Assembly: GCA_002416505.1 (NCBI GenBank)
Contig: DIAM01000016.1
Location: forward strand, 26,756-90,755
Source of the DNA: Gammaproteobacteria bacterium UBA5078
GTDB taxonomy: Bacteria; Pseudomonadota; Gammaproteobacteria; Pseudomonadales; Pseudohongiellaceae
Length of the DNA stretch: 64,000 nucleotides
Reading direction: 5' to 3'
The translations under genes were made by a program, and so were the position numbers. Under the pieces are notes generated by a model. It saw only the letters and a list, made by a program, of their open reading frames with translations, had not been told where the DNA came from and searched no databases. Shown piece after piece: positions 7,618 through 16,968 of this stretch; the first letter of the stretch is position 1, and every line of letters begins with the position of its first letter.

Positions 7618-9213
7618 CTACTCCTGCCCACGAAAATGCTGCAAGCGCATGCCAGTGACGAACAGGCCGCAGCCGTAGAGTAGGAAACCACCGAAGCACA
7701 GGATGCTCATCTCGATTATTCGCTTCCAGATACCCCATTCCAGCCACCGCTCCCACTCACCCGCGAACAAGTACAAGAACGCACACATTACTGCATTCGC
7801 CACTATCAACCTCGTCAGGAACACACCCCAACCCGCCTGAAACTTGAACACCCCCTGCACCATCAGGCCCCGCAGCAATAAGAACGCATTCAGCATCGCC
7901 GCTAGCGACGTCGCCAACGCCAAACCCGTGTGTGCGAAATCGAACACGAACACGAATAGTATGTTCATCACCATGTTCGCCACCATCGCGATAATGCCGA
8001 TGCGCACCGGTGTCGACGTATCCTGGCGCGAATAGTAGCCCGGCGCGAAGATCTTGATCGACATGAACGCCAGCAGCCCAAGCGTGTAGGCCTGAAGGCT
8101 GCTCGTCACCTTGCTTACGTCTTCCACGCTGAAGTTTTGGCCCTGAAACAGCGTGATGATCAGGGGCTGCGAAAGCAGTATCAGCGCCAAACTCGCCGGC
8201 AGTGCAATCAACAACACCATCCGAAAAGCCCAATCCAGCATCGCCGAGAACTCCACCGTCGACTTATCCGCATGCTTGCGCGACAGGCTAGGCAATACCA
8301 CCGTCGCGATCGCGATGCCGAAGATGCCCAGCGGCAACTCCATCAAGCGATCCGAGAAATAGAGCCACGACACGCTGCCCGACACCAGCAAGGACGCGAT
8401 GAACGCATCTAGCAGCAAGTTGATCTGGCTCACCGACACACCGAACAGCGCCGGGATCATCAGCTTCATCACCCGTTGCACGCCCTCGTGCTTGGGCCGC
8501 AGCTTGGGCAGTGGCAGCAGCCGCAGCCGCGCCAAGTAAGGCAGCTGAAATACTAGCTGGGAGACCCCCGCGATCAGCACGCCCCAGGCCAGCGCCACTT
8601 CCGGCTGCGCCATATAGGGGCTTAGAAATACCGCCGAGCCGATCATCGCGATATTCAGCAGTGCCGGAGTGAGCGCCGGAATCGCGAACTTGTCGTAGCT
8701 ATTGAGGATGGCGCTGGCGAACGCGGTGAGGGAGATCAAGAACAGATAGGGGAAGGTTATCTGCAACATGTCCACGAATAACGCGAACTTGACAGGATTG
8801 TCGCGAAAACCATAGGCGATCGGTATCGAGATGAAGGGCGCCGCTATCACCACGATGACCGTGAGCGCCAGCAGCACGCTGCTCAGGCTACCCGCCACGC
8901 TGTCGACCAACTCCTTCACCTGCGCATGCGCGCGCTGGCTGCGGTACTCCGAGAGCACCGGCACGAAGGCCTGATTGAACGCACCCTCGGCGAATAGTCT
9001 GCGCAGGAAGTTAGGAATCTTGAAGGCGAGAAAGAAGGCGTCCATCCCGTCGCCGGGACCGAACATGCGTGCCAGCACCACATCGCGGGCGAGGCCCAGC
9101 ACGCGGGAGACCATGGTCATGCTGCCGGTGACGGCGCTAGAACGAAGCAGGCCGCCCCGTCGCTTGGGCGGCCTGTTGTTCTCGGTCTGATTTGCCTCGG
9201 GTGTATCGCTCAT
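7618..9213 (-). CDS. murJ: Lipid II flippase MurJ
   Basis: A 531-residue polytopic inner-membrane protein of the MOP/MurJ family, which moves lipid II to the periplasmic face for peptidoglycan synthesis. Signature segments are the N-terminal SRVLGLARDVVLARMFG, PNFLRRLFAEGAFNQAFVPV and LPLGIFGIAIATVVLPSLS, with about 14 hydrophobic spans across the length. The N-terminal 25 residues are hydrophilic and cytoplasmic (PPKRRGG). An AAAGAG site precedes the ATG. In many gammaproteobacteria murJ sits beside rpsT and ribF; here rpsT is about 15 kb away and ribF is not in the window. Confidence 0.95.
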   Translation of the reverse strand: MSDTPEANQTENNRPPKRRGGLLRSSAVTGSMTMVSRVLGLARDVVLARMFGPGDGMDAFFLAFKIPNFLRRLFAEGAFNQAFVPVLSEYRSQRAHAQVKELVDSVAGSLSSVLLALTVIVVIAAPFISIPIAYGFRDNPVKFALFVDMLQITFPYLFLISLTAFASAILNSYDKFAIPALTPALLNIAMIGSAVFLSPYMAQPEVALAWGVLIAGVSQLVFQLPYLARLRLLPLPKLRPKHEGVQRVMKLMIPALFGVSVSQINLLLDAFIASLLVSGSVSWLYFSDRLMELPLGIFGIAIATVVLPSLSRKHADKSTVEFSAMLDWAFRMVLLIALPASLALILLSQPLIITLFQGQNFSVEDVSKVTSSLQAYTLGLLAFMSIKIFAPGYYSRQDTSTPVRIGIIAMVANMVMNILFVFVFDFAHTGLALATSLAAMLNAFLLLRGLMVQGVFKFQAGWGVFLTRLIVANAVMCAFLYLFAGEWERWLEWGIWKRIIEMSILCFGGFLLYGCGLFVTGMRLQHFRGQE

Positions 9214-9277
9214 CTTGTGAAGCTCTTTTTATATAGGCCATCCATGCGCTAAAACTTCTCAAGACGTGTTGCGGGCC

Positions 9278-9751
9278 TTACTTGTTGAGGGCGCGCAACA
9301 TCCAAGCGGTTTTCTCATGGAGACGCATCCGGTCAGACACCAATGCGGCGGTAGACTCGTCATCGGCGTTCTGTGCCAATTTCAGCACCTCGCGACAGGT
9401 CTTCACGACGGTCTCGTGTCCCTTGGTCAATAGATCGACCATGTCCGAATCTTTGGGCACGCCGTCCACTTCCTTGATAGAACTCAATTTCACGAATTCT
9501 TTATAAGTGCCTGGCGCCGCCACGTCGAGCGTGCGAATACGCTCGGCGATCTCATCCACCGCCAGGGCGAGTTCGGTGTAGTGCTCCTCGAACATCAGGT
9601 GCAATTCGCGGAAGCGTGGACCTGTCACGTTCCAGTGAAAATTGTGCGTCTGCAGGTACAGCGTGTAAGAATCTGCGAGCAGGTGCTTCAACCCGTCAGC
9701 AATTTTAGTGCGATCCGCTTCCTTAATTCCGATGTCAATCTTCGTCATCAT
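9278..9751 (-). CDS. dps: Dps-family ferritin-like DNA-protection protein
   Basis: The 157-residue product has the Dps four-helix pattern: LQTHNFHWNVTGPRF carries the ferroxidase-site His, and HLMFEEHYTELALAVDEIAERI carries the acidic ligands across the dodecamer interface. Such proteins oxidise and store iron with peroxide, and some bind DNA, protecting cells in starvation and oxidative stress. Two ATG codons stand in tandem; AGGAG is four bases from the first and seven from the second, so the second (9748) may be used. Located alone between murJ and yebC on the same strand. Confidence 0.92.
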   Translation of the reverse strand: MMTKIDIGIKEADRTKIADGLKHLLADSYTLYLQTHNFHWNVTGPRFRELHLMFEEHYTELALAVDEIAERIRTLDVAAPGTYKEFVKLSSIKEVDGVPKDSDMVDLLTKGHETVVKTCREVLKLAQNADDESTAALVSDRMRLHEKTAWMLRALNK

Positions 9752-9909
9752 CTAGCTCCTTTGTTGCTGTGAGTTTCCGCAAGCAGTATGACACAGCAGG
9801 CCAATCAATTCCAATTTCAATATGTTTATCGAATATTGATAGAGTTTATATATCTAAACAAAACATTAAATATCAACTTTAACACATTGATTTGGCTTAA
9901 CTAACAGAA

Positions 9910-10608
9910 TCAACTTAAGGCAACATATAAGGTTTGCACATCATCATCTTCATCGATTGCCTCTAGGAACGCCTCAACCTCTTCGCGCTCCGCTTCACCC
10001 AATTCCACCGGATTCTTGGGCTTGTAACCTAGCTTGGCGGACTCGACGGTAAAGCCATAGTCGGGCAGCGCCTTGCAGACCGCATCCAGGTCTGTGGGGT
10101 CGGTGAGGAACAGAGTTGCGCCCTCGTCGGCGGGCTCTAGGTCCTGGGCACCCGCTTCGATAGCCGCGAGGTCTGGGTCCGCATCGGGGGAGTTCGGCGT
10201 GGCCTCGATCATGCCGAGATAGTCGAAGTCCCAGGACACGGAGCCGGAGTTGCCCAGCTGCCCCTTGCGAAACAGCACGCGCATGCTGGAGTAGGTACGG
10301 TTGGAATTATCGGTGAGGCACTCCACGATGACGGGCACCTGATGGGGGGCGAAACCCTCGTAGGTGAGCTTCTCGAAGTTCACGCCCTCGTCGAGCAGGC
10401 CGGCGCCTTTCTTGATCGCGCGCTCGAGAGTCTCGCGGGTCATGGAGGCCTTCTTGGCCTGCTCAATCGCCAAACGCAGGCGCGGGTTCATGTCCGGGTC
10501 GGCGCCATTGCGCGCGGCAACCATGATCTCTTTTGTCAGCTTGGTAAAAATGCGGCCCTTGGCGTTGGCTGCAATCTCTTTATGTTTTACTTTCCATTGT
10601 GCGCCCAT
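9910..10608 (-). CDS. yebC: YebC/PmpR-family protein
   Basis: A 232-residue member of the YebC/TACO1 family, described as DNA-binding regulators or as translation factors that help ribosomes through difficult motifs. It starts with the family signature MGAQWKVKHKE and contains KGRIFTKLTKEIMVAAR and NPRLRLAIEQAKKASM. The C-terminal tail is strongly acidic (EAIDEDDDVQ). The start is the ATG at 10608; the open frame runs 11 codons further but the family begins here. It is probably transcribed alone. Confidence 0.94.
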   Translation of the reverse strand: MGAQWKVKHKEIAANAKGRIFTKLTKEIMVAARNGADPDMNPRLRLAIEQAKKASMTRETLERAIKKGAGLLDEGVNFEKLTYEGFAPHQVPVIVECLTDNSNRTYSSMRVLFRKGQLGNSGSVSWDFDYLGMIEATPNSPDADPDLAAIEAGAQDLEPADEGATLFLTDPTDLDAVCKALPDYGFTVESAKLGYKPKNPVELGEAEREEVEAFLEAIDEDDDVQTLYVALS

Positions 10609-10707
10609 GACGTATCTCAAATCCCATGCAAAATTGAACAATTAGGGACGCTGATAATACGGGGTATTGGCAGCGACCACAAACGGCTCGAGAGGGCCAC
10701 CGCGCCC

Positions 10708-11334
10708 CTAGAGTTGGATCACGCGCCCGCCCGCTGCCTCCGCGTCCTCGGCGTCGTGAGTGACCATGATCGCGGGCAATCCCGCCGCCTTGAGCCCGGC
10801 GAAGACAAACTCGCGCACCTCGCGGCGCAGATGCGTATCGAGGCGCGAAAAGGGTTCATCTAGCAACACCGCCCTGGGTTGGGACAATAGCAGTCGCTGC
10901 AGGGCCACACGGGAGCGCTGCCCGCCGGACAATGTCTCCGGGTCACGCTCCGCGAAGCCCGCGAGCCCGATGGCAACCAGCGCCTGCTCTATACGCGCCT
11001 CTTTGTCTTGCTCTCCTGCCGGCAGCGCGAAGCGCAGATTACCCCCCACCGAGAGATGGGGGAACAGCAGGGCATCCTGGAACAATAGGCCCACATGGCG
11101 GCGCTCCGCTGGCAGTTGGTTAATCACCTCGCCGTCGAGGCGGACGAGCCCAGAGGCCTCGAAGGCAGGGGCTAGGAAGCCGGCGAGATAGGCGAGCAGG
11201 CTCGACTTGCCGACGCCGGAGGGGCCCATCACGGTCAGCACTTCGCCGCCACGGATCTCCGCGCTCAGGGCCAGCAACTGCTTGCCCGCCAAGCCGATGT
11301 GGATGTTCTCTAGCTGTAGATGGTGCTCTTTCAA
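10708..11334 (-). CDS. ynjD: ABC transporter ATP-binding protein, YnjD type
   Basis: A 208-residue ATPase with Walker A GPSGVGKSS (37-45), signature LSGGQRSRVALQR and Walker B AVLLDEPFS, followed by the His-loop MVTHDAEDAE. It lacks any C-terminal regulatory domain. The start is TTG at 11334, overlapping the TGA stop of the permease (TTGA), so translation is coupled. It energises uptake by the membrane protein encoded just upstream. The transported compound of YnjBCD systems is not established. Confidence 0.9.
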   Translation of the reverse strand: MKEHHLQLENIHIGLAGKQLLALSAEIRGGEVLTVMGPSGVGKSSLLAYLAGFLAPAFEASGLVRLDGEVINQLPAERRHVGLLFQDALLFPHLSVGGNLRFALPAGEQDKEARIEQALVAIGLAGFAERDPETLSGGQRSRVALQRLLLSQPRAVLLDEPFSRLDTHLRREVREFVFAGLKAAGLPAIMVTHDAEDAEAAGGRVIQL

Positions 11335-13043
11335 TGCAATCCCCTCATGCCGCGCCTATTACGCCATAGCAGACGCGGCAAGAATAGCGCTAGTGCAAAG
11401 CCCAGCATCGGAATGAGCGCCTGCAAAAGGGCCCACACCGCGATGATGCCGCGGCTCCCACCGGAGGCCAGCGCGACGGCCTCGGTGGTCAGGCTAGGCA
11501 CGCGCCCCGCCCCGATCAGCTGAGTGGCCAGATACTGACTGACGCTCACCGCGATGGCCACGGCCGCGGCAGTCAGACAAGGGGCGAGTAGAAGCGGCAT
11601 GCGCACTCGCCAGAAGATGCGCCAGGGCGAGGCCCCAAGCGTGGCGGCGAGCTGACTCCAGCGCGGGTCGAGCCGCCGATAGGCCTCGGCGAGGGTGAGG
11701 AAGGTGTAAGGCAACACGAAGATCAGATGGGCGAAGATCACCAGCTTGATGTCTGGCGCCCAGCGCAGGAACTCCGTGGCCACGATCAGGCCGAATAGGA
11801 AGGCGATCTGCGGCACGAGCAGGGGTAGGTACAGAAGCAGCATAGAGGGCGACAGGCGCCGACCTGCGCGCTGTTCGCTCTCGAGTACCGCGAGCACCAT
11901 CACGATGGCGAGCGCGGTCGAGACGAGCGCGATTAGCAGGGTGTTGGCCAAGGGCTGCGCGATCTCGCCCAGCGCCCTACTCCAAGTCTGCATGGTCCAG
12001 GCGCCGGGCAGATTATCCGGGAAGCGCCAGAAGCCGGCGAAGGAATTGATCAGCAATGCCAAGACGCCCCCGACCGACACCAGCACCGCCAAGCCGACTC
12101 CCAGCTGTCCGCTCACGCGCAGCACGGCCTCGCCCGCACCTCGCTCGCCGCGGCTGACCCAGCGCCGCCCCAGCCCCGCCCCTAGCGCCTCGATGAGCCG
12201 CCACAGCAGCAGCGCGGCGATCGTCACGCCCAGCTGTAGCAGCGCGCCGGCCGCCGCCACGAAGCGATAGCTTAGGTCGGGGTCGTTAAACCATTGCAGC
12301 ACCATGACGCTCAGGGTGTAGGGCAGGTTCGGGCCGAGTATTAGGGACACGTCCACGGTGGCCGAGGCGAAGGCGATGACGGCGTATACCGGCAGGCGGA
12401 TGAGGGGATAGAGCGCCGGCACCACCGTCATCAACCAGGCGCGGGTGGGCCGATAACCGAGCGAACGCGCAATCGCGACACGCTTGTCCGGCTCGATCTG
12501 GGGCAGTGCCGCTAGGGCCATCAGGAGCAGGAAGGGGATCTCCTTGATGATCAGCCCGGCGCTCATAGTCAGCCCCCAATAGTCGTTGACTATCAAGACA
12601 TCGGGCGGGCTATCGAGCCCATTAAGCTGCGGCGAGATCAGGCGCATGAACAGGCCTGAAGGTGCAATCAGGAAGGCTAGGCCGAAGGCCGCGGCGGCAT
12701 GGGGGATCGCAAGAAGTGGCGCCACGAGGCGGCGCATCCAGCGCTCTAGGCGGGTGCCCGCAGTGCCCGCTAAGAACAGCAGCACTAGGCTCAGCGCGCA
12801 CAGCGGCGTTAGCAGCCCGGCGAGTAGACTGACCGCGACGCTATGACTCAAGCCCGGTGTCGCGAACAGCTGTGCGAAGTAGGTCAGCGTCAAGCGCTCC
12901 CCGCCCAGCACCGGCAGATAGCCGAAGGCTGGCAACAGGGTCAGTGCCAGCCCGAGCGCCACTGGCGCGATCAGCACAATCAACACGAGTGTCGGCGCAA
13001 GGCGCAGGGCGTGCTTGGCGGGCTGCGCGTTAGCGAGCGCCAT
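11331..13043 (-). CDS. ynjC: ABC transporter permease, fused double-domain YnjC type
   Basis: About 570 residues with two consecutive BPD-type permease halves and roughly 12 membrane spans, the layout of E. coli YnjC and of fused iron/thiamine permeases. The EAA-like loops are visible around RSLGYRPTRAWLMTVVPALYP in the first half and LGASPWRIFWRVRMPLL in the second. The ATG at 13043 overlaps the end of ynjB by 14 bases; a GTG at 13061 would add six residues. It forms the inner-membrane channel for the YnjB binding protein and YnjD ATPase. Confidence 0.9.
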   Translation of the reverse strand: MALANAQPAKHALRLAPTLVLIVLIAPVALGLALTLLPAFGYLPVLGGERLTLTYFAQLFATPGLSHSVAVSLLAGLLTPLCALSLVLLFLAGTAGTRLERWMRRLVAPLLAIPHAAAAFGLAFLIAPSGLFMRLISPQLNGLDSPPDVLIVNDYWGLTMSAGLIIKEIPFLLLMALAALPQIEPDKRVAIARSLGYRPTRAWLMTVVPALYPLIRLPVYAVIAFASATVDVSLILGPNLPYTLSVMVLQWFNDPDLSYRFVAAAGALLQLGVTIAALLLWRLIEALGAGLGRRWVSRGERGAGEAVLRVSGQLGVGLAVLVSVGGVLALLINSFAGFWRFPDNLPGAWTMQTWSRALGEIAQPLANTLLIALVSTALAIVMVLAVLESEQRAGRRLSPSMLLLYLPLLVPQIAFLFGLIVATEFLRWAPDIKLVIFAHLIFVLPYTFLTLAEAYRRLDPRWSQLAATLGASPWRIFWRVRMPLLLAPCLTAAAVAIAVSVSQYLATQLIGAGRVPSLTTEAVALASGGSRGIIAVWALLQALIPMLGFALALFLPRLLWRNRRGMRGLH

Positions 13044-14247
13044 AGCGCTCGACCCAGGCACGCTCTAGGGCGTCCATCCAGTCCGGATGTGGCTCACGCA
13101 GCGTGTTGCCTAACGCCTGCGGCGTGAGGGTAGCTGGCCCGGGCTCGATAGCCTCGAACAGCGCACGCTCGGCCGCGGAGAGTGCGGCCATGCTCAGCAC
13201 GGTGGCACTGCCCATGACCTGGGGGTCGTAGGCATGCGCCTGAGCCTGCACGGACAGGAGGAAGTTGGCCAATACCATCGCCCCCGCCTTGGCCTGCGCA
13301 TTGAAGGGGATGGCGAGAAAACTCACGTTGCCGATACTGCCTCCACGGGGCACATAGCTGCGCACGGTCGGGGGCAGTTCCCCCGCCATTATGCCCGCAT
13401 TCGCCTCGGCTGGGCTGAAACTGAGGGCTAGGCTGATCTCGCCGTCGCCCATCATGCGGCGCAGCTCGGTGCCGCCCCCCGGAAAACTGCGCCCGGCGCG
13501 CAGCAGCTGGGGATGCAGGGCATCGAGGAACTCCCACAGGGGCGCCGTGATGCTAGCGAACTGCTCCGGCTCGACCGGACGATACAGCGGCGCGCTATCC
13601 ACGGCGAGTTCGAGCAGCGCCTGCTTGAGAAAGGTGGAGCCGAGGAATACGGGGGGACGGGGATAGGTAAATTGTCCGCGGTTGCTCTGCGTCCATTGCA
13701 GTAATTCGCGCATATCCCTAGGCGGATTTTCTACGGTGGCGCTGTCGTAGTAGAACACGAGCTGGGAGCGGGTCCAGGGCGACTCGTAACCCTCGACCGC
13801 GATGGTGAAGTCTTCGCGCATCTCAGGGTTGCGATCGGCATCTAGCAGCGCGAAATTGGGCAGCTGTTCCGCCCATGGCCCGAACAGTAGGCCATTGCCC
13901 TTCATCGTGGCGAAGTTCTCGCCGTTCACCCACAGCAGGTCGACGGTGCCCTCTCGCTCATTGCCCGCCAGCTTCTCGGCGAGCACGCGGGAGACGCCCT
14001 CGGCGGTGTCGCTGAGCTTCACATGAGTGACCTCGACTCCATAGAGTGACTGCATTTGCTGCGCCGCCCAGGCGATATAACTATTGATCTGGGGATCGCC
14101 GGCCCAGGCGTCGAAGTAGACCGTCTGCCCCCTAGCCTCGCGCAGCACCTGCTCCCAAGCGGCGGGCTCGGGCGTGGCGGCAGAGGCAGGCAGTGATATT
14201 AGGCAGGCCAATAAGGCGGAGCATGCGCCTCGCATTCGTCTGGGCAT
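13030..14247 (-). CDS. ynjB: ABC transporter substrate-binding protein, YnjB type
   Basis: A 405-residue periplasmic solute-binding protein. The start at 14247 gives a proper Sec signal (RRMRGACSALLACLISLPASA) and lies two bases after the stop of the radical SAM gene (TGACAATG), implying coupling. Longer frames upstream are not signal-like. The mature domain reads VYFDAWAGDPQINSYIAW, LLWVNGENFATMKGNGLLFG and later NPPRDMRELLQW, matching YnjB proteins. The ligand is unknown. No ribosome-binding site is obvious, which fits re-initiation. Confidence 0.9.
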   Translation of the reverse strand: MPRRMRGACSALLACLISLPASAATPEPAAWEQVLREARGQTVYFDAWAGDPQINSYIAWAAQQMQSLYGVEVTHVKLSDTAEGVSRVLAEKLAGNEREGTVDLLWVNGENFATMKGNGLLFGPWAEQLPNFALLDADRNPEMREDFTIAVEGYESPWTRSQLVFYYDSATVENPPRDMRELLQWTQSNRGQFTYPRPPVFLGSTFLKQALLELAVDSAPLYRPVEPEQFASITAPLWEFLDALHPQLLRAGRSFPGGGTELRRMMGDGEISLALSFSPAEANAGIMAGELPPTVRSYVPRGGSIGNVSFLAIPFNAQAKAGAMVLANFLLSVQAQAHAYDPQVMGSATVLSMAALSAAERALFEAIEPGPATLTPQALGNTLREPHPDWMDALERAWVERYGAR

Positions 14248-14249
14248 TG

Positions 14250-15365
14250 TCAGGAACTCGACTTTGCGCCCGCGGCGGCTATTTCCTCGGCGGGCTCGGA
14301 GCGCGCGAGTATGCCCATGCGCTTGCCGCGGCGAGCTCGATAGCGCTCGTCGAGCACCTTGCCCAAGACCTCCTGATGGAAACGGTCGCAACCGATGCAC
14401 AGATTCTGATAGGGGCGACCATCGGGGCTCTGCGTCTTAGAGGCCTCGAGGAACTTAGCCTCGCTCCAGCCCGCATACTCGCCCATCTTCTCCGGCGCAC
14501 CGGCGTTGATCGCGCGGATCGCGGGATGGTCGGCGAGATCGTCTAGGATACTGAGCAGCGACTCCTCGGCGAGGTTGCCCAAGGGATGCGCCGTCTTGAG
14601 GCAGCAAGGGTAGACATCGCCGGTGGGGTCGATCGAGACCTCCGAGCCTGCCTGTGCATAGTTGAGAAAGTTCAAGCCGCCCGACCAGGCGTTGCAGAAA
14701 TTATCTTCCAGCGTCGCCGTCGACAGGCCGTTCTGCCATGCCCTGCCCCTTGGCCAGAGCTTGCCGATCCAGACCTCCTCGGTGGCGCCAAACATATTAT
14801 AGAGCGGGGTATTAGGGCTCATCTGCAGGCGACGCTCGTCGAACAGGGCCGCATTCTCGACCCCTGCCGCGGCGAACATCGCCTGTAGCTTGTCGATCAG
14901 CTTACGGCGCTTCTCCCCTTCCATGCCGACATGATAGTCATCCATGCCCGAGACGGAGATCGTCCACACGCCGAGGGCGAGCAGCTCGTCGATGATCTTG
15001 GGGGTAAGCAGATCGCCCGTGGTCTGCACGACTATCTTCACGCCGCCTGCAGCGCGGTATTTATCGCGCAGCGCCTCCAGGGTGGGATATAGGACGCGTT
15101 CGCGCACGGGCTCGGTCATGACGTCGCCGCCGGAGATGATGATGCGCCCGATGCGCTCGACACTAGTGGACTCGCCATCGACCTCGACCTGCTCGCGGTA
15201 ACGCATGCTGGCGGGCAGGTTCGCGATAATGCGCGGCGCATTACGCTCGGCTTCCGCTACCACCTCTTCTAACTCGTCGCGGATATAGGGCCGAAAGCGG
15301 TCCTCATAACAATGCTTGCAGCGGCGATGGCAGTGCCAGCATAAAACGTAGTAAATCGACTCCAT
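14250..15365 (-). CDS. Radical SAM protein with SPASM-like C-terminal cysteines
   Basis: A 371-residue enzyme with the cluster motif Cys12-x3-Cys16-x2-Cys19 in CHRRCKHCYEDRF, then the SAM-binding IISGGDV segment (76-82) and KIVVQTTG. The C-terminal third holds further cysteines (Cys224, Cys254/255 in YPCCLKT, Cys323 and Cys326 in CIGCDRF) like the auxiliary-cluster ligands of SPASM proteins. AAGGA stands six bases before the ATG. It is the first gene of an operon with ynjBCD, so it may act on, or respond to, what that transporter imports. The actual substrate is unknown. Alternatives are a peptide-modifying or heme/cofactor-related enzyme. Confidence 0.85.
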   Translation of the reverse strand: MESIYYVLCWHCHRRCKHCYEDRFRPYIRDELEEVVAEAERNAPRIIANLPASMRYREQVEVDGESTSVERIGRIIISGGDVMTEPVRERVLYPTLEALRDKYRAAGGVKIVVQTTGDLLTPKIIDELLALGVWTISVSGMDDYHVGMEGEKRRKLIDKLQAMFAAAGVENAALFDERRLQMSPNTPLYNMFGATEEVWIGKLWPRGRAWQNGLSTATLEDNFCNAWSGGLNFLNYAQAGSEVSIDPTGDVYPCCLKTAHPLGNLAEESLLSILDDLADHPAIRAINAGAPEKMGEYAGWSEAKFLEASKTQSPDGRPYQNLCIGCDRFHQEVLGKVLDERYRARRGKRMGILARSEPAEEIAAAGAKSSS

Positions 15366-15480
15366 GGTAGATCCTTGCTTCGTTCACGATCGCTCAATCC
15401 CCACTGTTACTGCTGGGGATATCGCCTTGATGTAAGCGCTACGCGCAGGGTAAGGGCCAGATCACTGACTCAGGCCCGCG

Positions 15481-15783
15481 CTAGTCGGCTTGAAATACAT
15501 GCAACATGATATTGCTCTGTAGGGACCAGATCTCGCCTTCGGCAAACCTCGCCTGAGCCTCCTCTACGGTGCAGGCGACAACCTCTCGCGCACCGAATTC
15601 ATCGACGTAGAAACCCAGGGTCCCGGCTTTGGCCTGGGCCAAGGAGTGGGCAGCGATCCAGTCTTGCAACTGCTCGAGCGTGTCACCGTCGGATTGGCGA
15701 GACAGCGCGCGGGCGATCTCCAAGACCGAAGCCTCTTCTTCCACGAATTCGTCGAATACGGCGATCTTTTCCTGTTCCAGCAT
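15481..15783 (-). CDS. Hypothetical acidic protein (100 aa)
   Basis: Not recognised. A 100-residue cytoplasmic protein with no signal or membrane span, an acidic helical N-terminal half (EKIAVFDEFVEEEASVLEIARAL) and a C-terminal half with strands ending in LQSNIMLHVFQAD. It is 115 bases upstream of the radical SAM gene on the same strand and 56 bases downstream of the EamA transporter, so it could belong to either transcript. It does not look like a peptide precursor: there is no Gly-Gly leader, repeated core or Cys-rich tail. Confidence 0.6.
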   Translation of the reverse strand: MLEQEKIAVFDEFVEEEASVLEIARALSRQSDGDTLEQLQDWIAAHSLAQAKAGTLGFYVDEFGAREVVACTVEEAQARFAEGEIWSLQSNIMLHVFQAD

Positions 15784-15839
15784 ATTGCTTGTCTCTCTAA
15801 TAGAGGGGCCTTAGCCCATTTTGTTGCAGCGGCATTGCA

Positions 15840-16778
15840 TTAAGCTTGTGGCACGATGTTCGGTGCCCTCACCCTGACCACGAAGGGATAGGCGAAGACC
15901 ACGGCGAGAATCAGTGCCGCGCCGGCATAAAATGCCGCTCCCAACTCCCTCTGTTCGCCGAGGATTAGTACGGCGAGAATGATCGCATAGATCGGCTCCA
16001 TATTGACGGCTAGGGCCGAGGCATACGCAGATAAATGCCGCAGAGCACGCAGAGACAGGACGAAGGGTAATAGCGTGCACAGCAGGGCGAGGCCTAGCAG
16101 GTAACTCAGGTCGGCACTACTAGGCAGCGCAAACATCTGCGCGGGATCCGGCCACAGCGCACTGGAACCGGTCTCGCTTGGCGCCCACAGCACGAGCAGG
16201 AACCCCAGCGCAGCCACGAAAACGCCACCACTGAGCATCTCCAGGGCGGTGGCACTGAGCGCGTCGGTACGGTGTATCAGGCGCTTATTATAGGCGCCAA
16301 ATAGCGCGGCAAACAGTGCTGAGAGCACGCCGACGAACACACCGGCATTCATACTCTCCGGAGTGCCGCCCACGATCAAGGCGATTCCCGGAATGGCGAG
16401 GACGCCAAGCCAGAGCTCGCGCAGCACGAAGGGCCGGCCCGTCACCAGTGGCTCGATGATGCAGAGGAACACGGGCACCATCGCCATACAGGTTGCCGCG
16501 ACGGAGGCATTGGCGAGTTTGACCGCGCCATAGAAGCCGAGCCAATGGATTGCCACTAACACGCCCACGCCACTAAAGGCCAAGATGTGTCGCCGCGACA
16601 GTGCCGCCAAGGAGCGCCACACCCGCGGCGCGCAGAACAGCAGCACGGCGACCAATAACATGCGCCACAACACCAGGGGCATCGCAGCCATAGTGATCAG
16701 CTTGCCGATGATCGCGGTGAAGCCCCATAGGAACACGCAGAAATGGATCTGCAGCCAGGCTTTTTGAGTTTCGGGCAT
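15840..16778 (-). CDS. EamA-family (DMT superfamily) transporter
   Basis: A 312-residue inner-membrane protein with ten hydrophobic spans in two EamA repeats; landmarks are CVFLWGFTAIIGKL at the start, NASVAATCMAMVPVFLCIIEPLV in repeat one and LAVNMEPIYAIILAVLILGE in repeat two. Family members export or import amino acids, nucleosides or other small metabolites; no substrate can be assigned. The start is the ATG at 16778; the open frame continues 45 codons upstream but that stretch is hydrophilic and not conserved-looking. Confidence 0.88.
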   Translation of the reverse strand: MPETQKAWLQIHFCVFLWGFTAIIGKLITMAAMPLVLWRMLLVAVLLFCAPRVWRSLAALSRRHILAFSGVGVLVAIHWLGFYGAVKLANASVAATCMAMVPVFLCIIEPLVTGRPFVLRELWLGVLAIPGIALIVGGTPESMNAGVFVGVLSALFAALFGAYNKRLIHRTDALSATALEMLSGGVFVAALGFLLVLWAPSETGSSALWPDPAQMFALPSSADLSYLLGLALLCTLLPFVLSLRALRHLSAYASALAVNMEPIYAIILAVLILGEQRELGAAFYAGAALILAVVFAYPFVVRVRAPNIVPQA

Positions 16779-16968
16779 CGTGACAGTTACTCGGCGCGGG
16801 AATGACGAGGGTGGGTTTGGCGACTGGTCATGGGTCGGCCTCGGGTGAACCCATAGGGTAAAGAAGCGCAGATCATTAACCAAGCGCAATCGCACTCTAA
16901 GGGGGTTTGTCACTATGGGGCGGAGCAGCTAGACTTCTCACTCCTTAGCGACCAAGGAAAACGAGGCG

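Noticed and set aside
15481..15783. RiPP precursor for the radical SAM enzyme
   Set aside because: 100 residues of ordinary folded-looking sequence, no leader/core pattern, and 115 bases from the enzyme gene.
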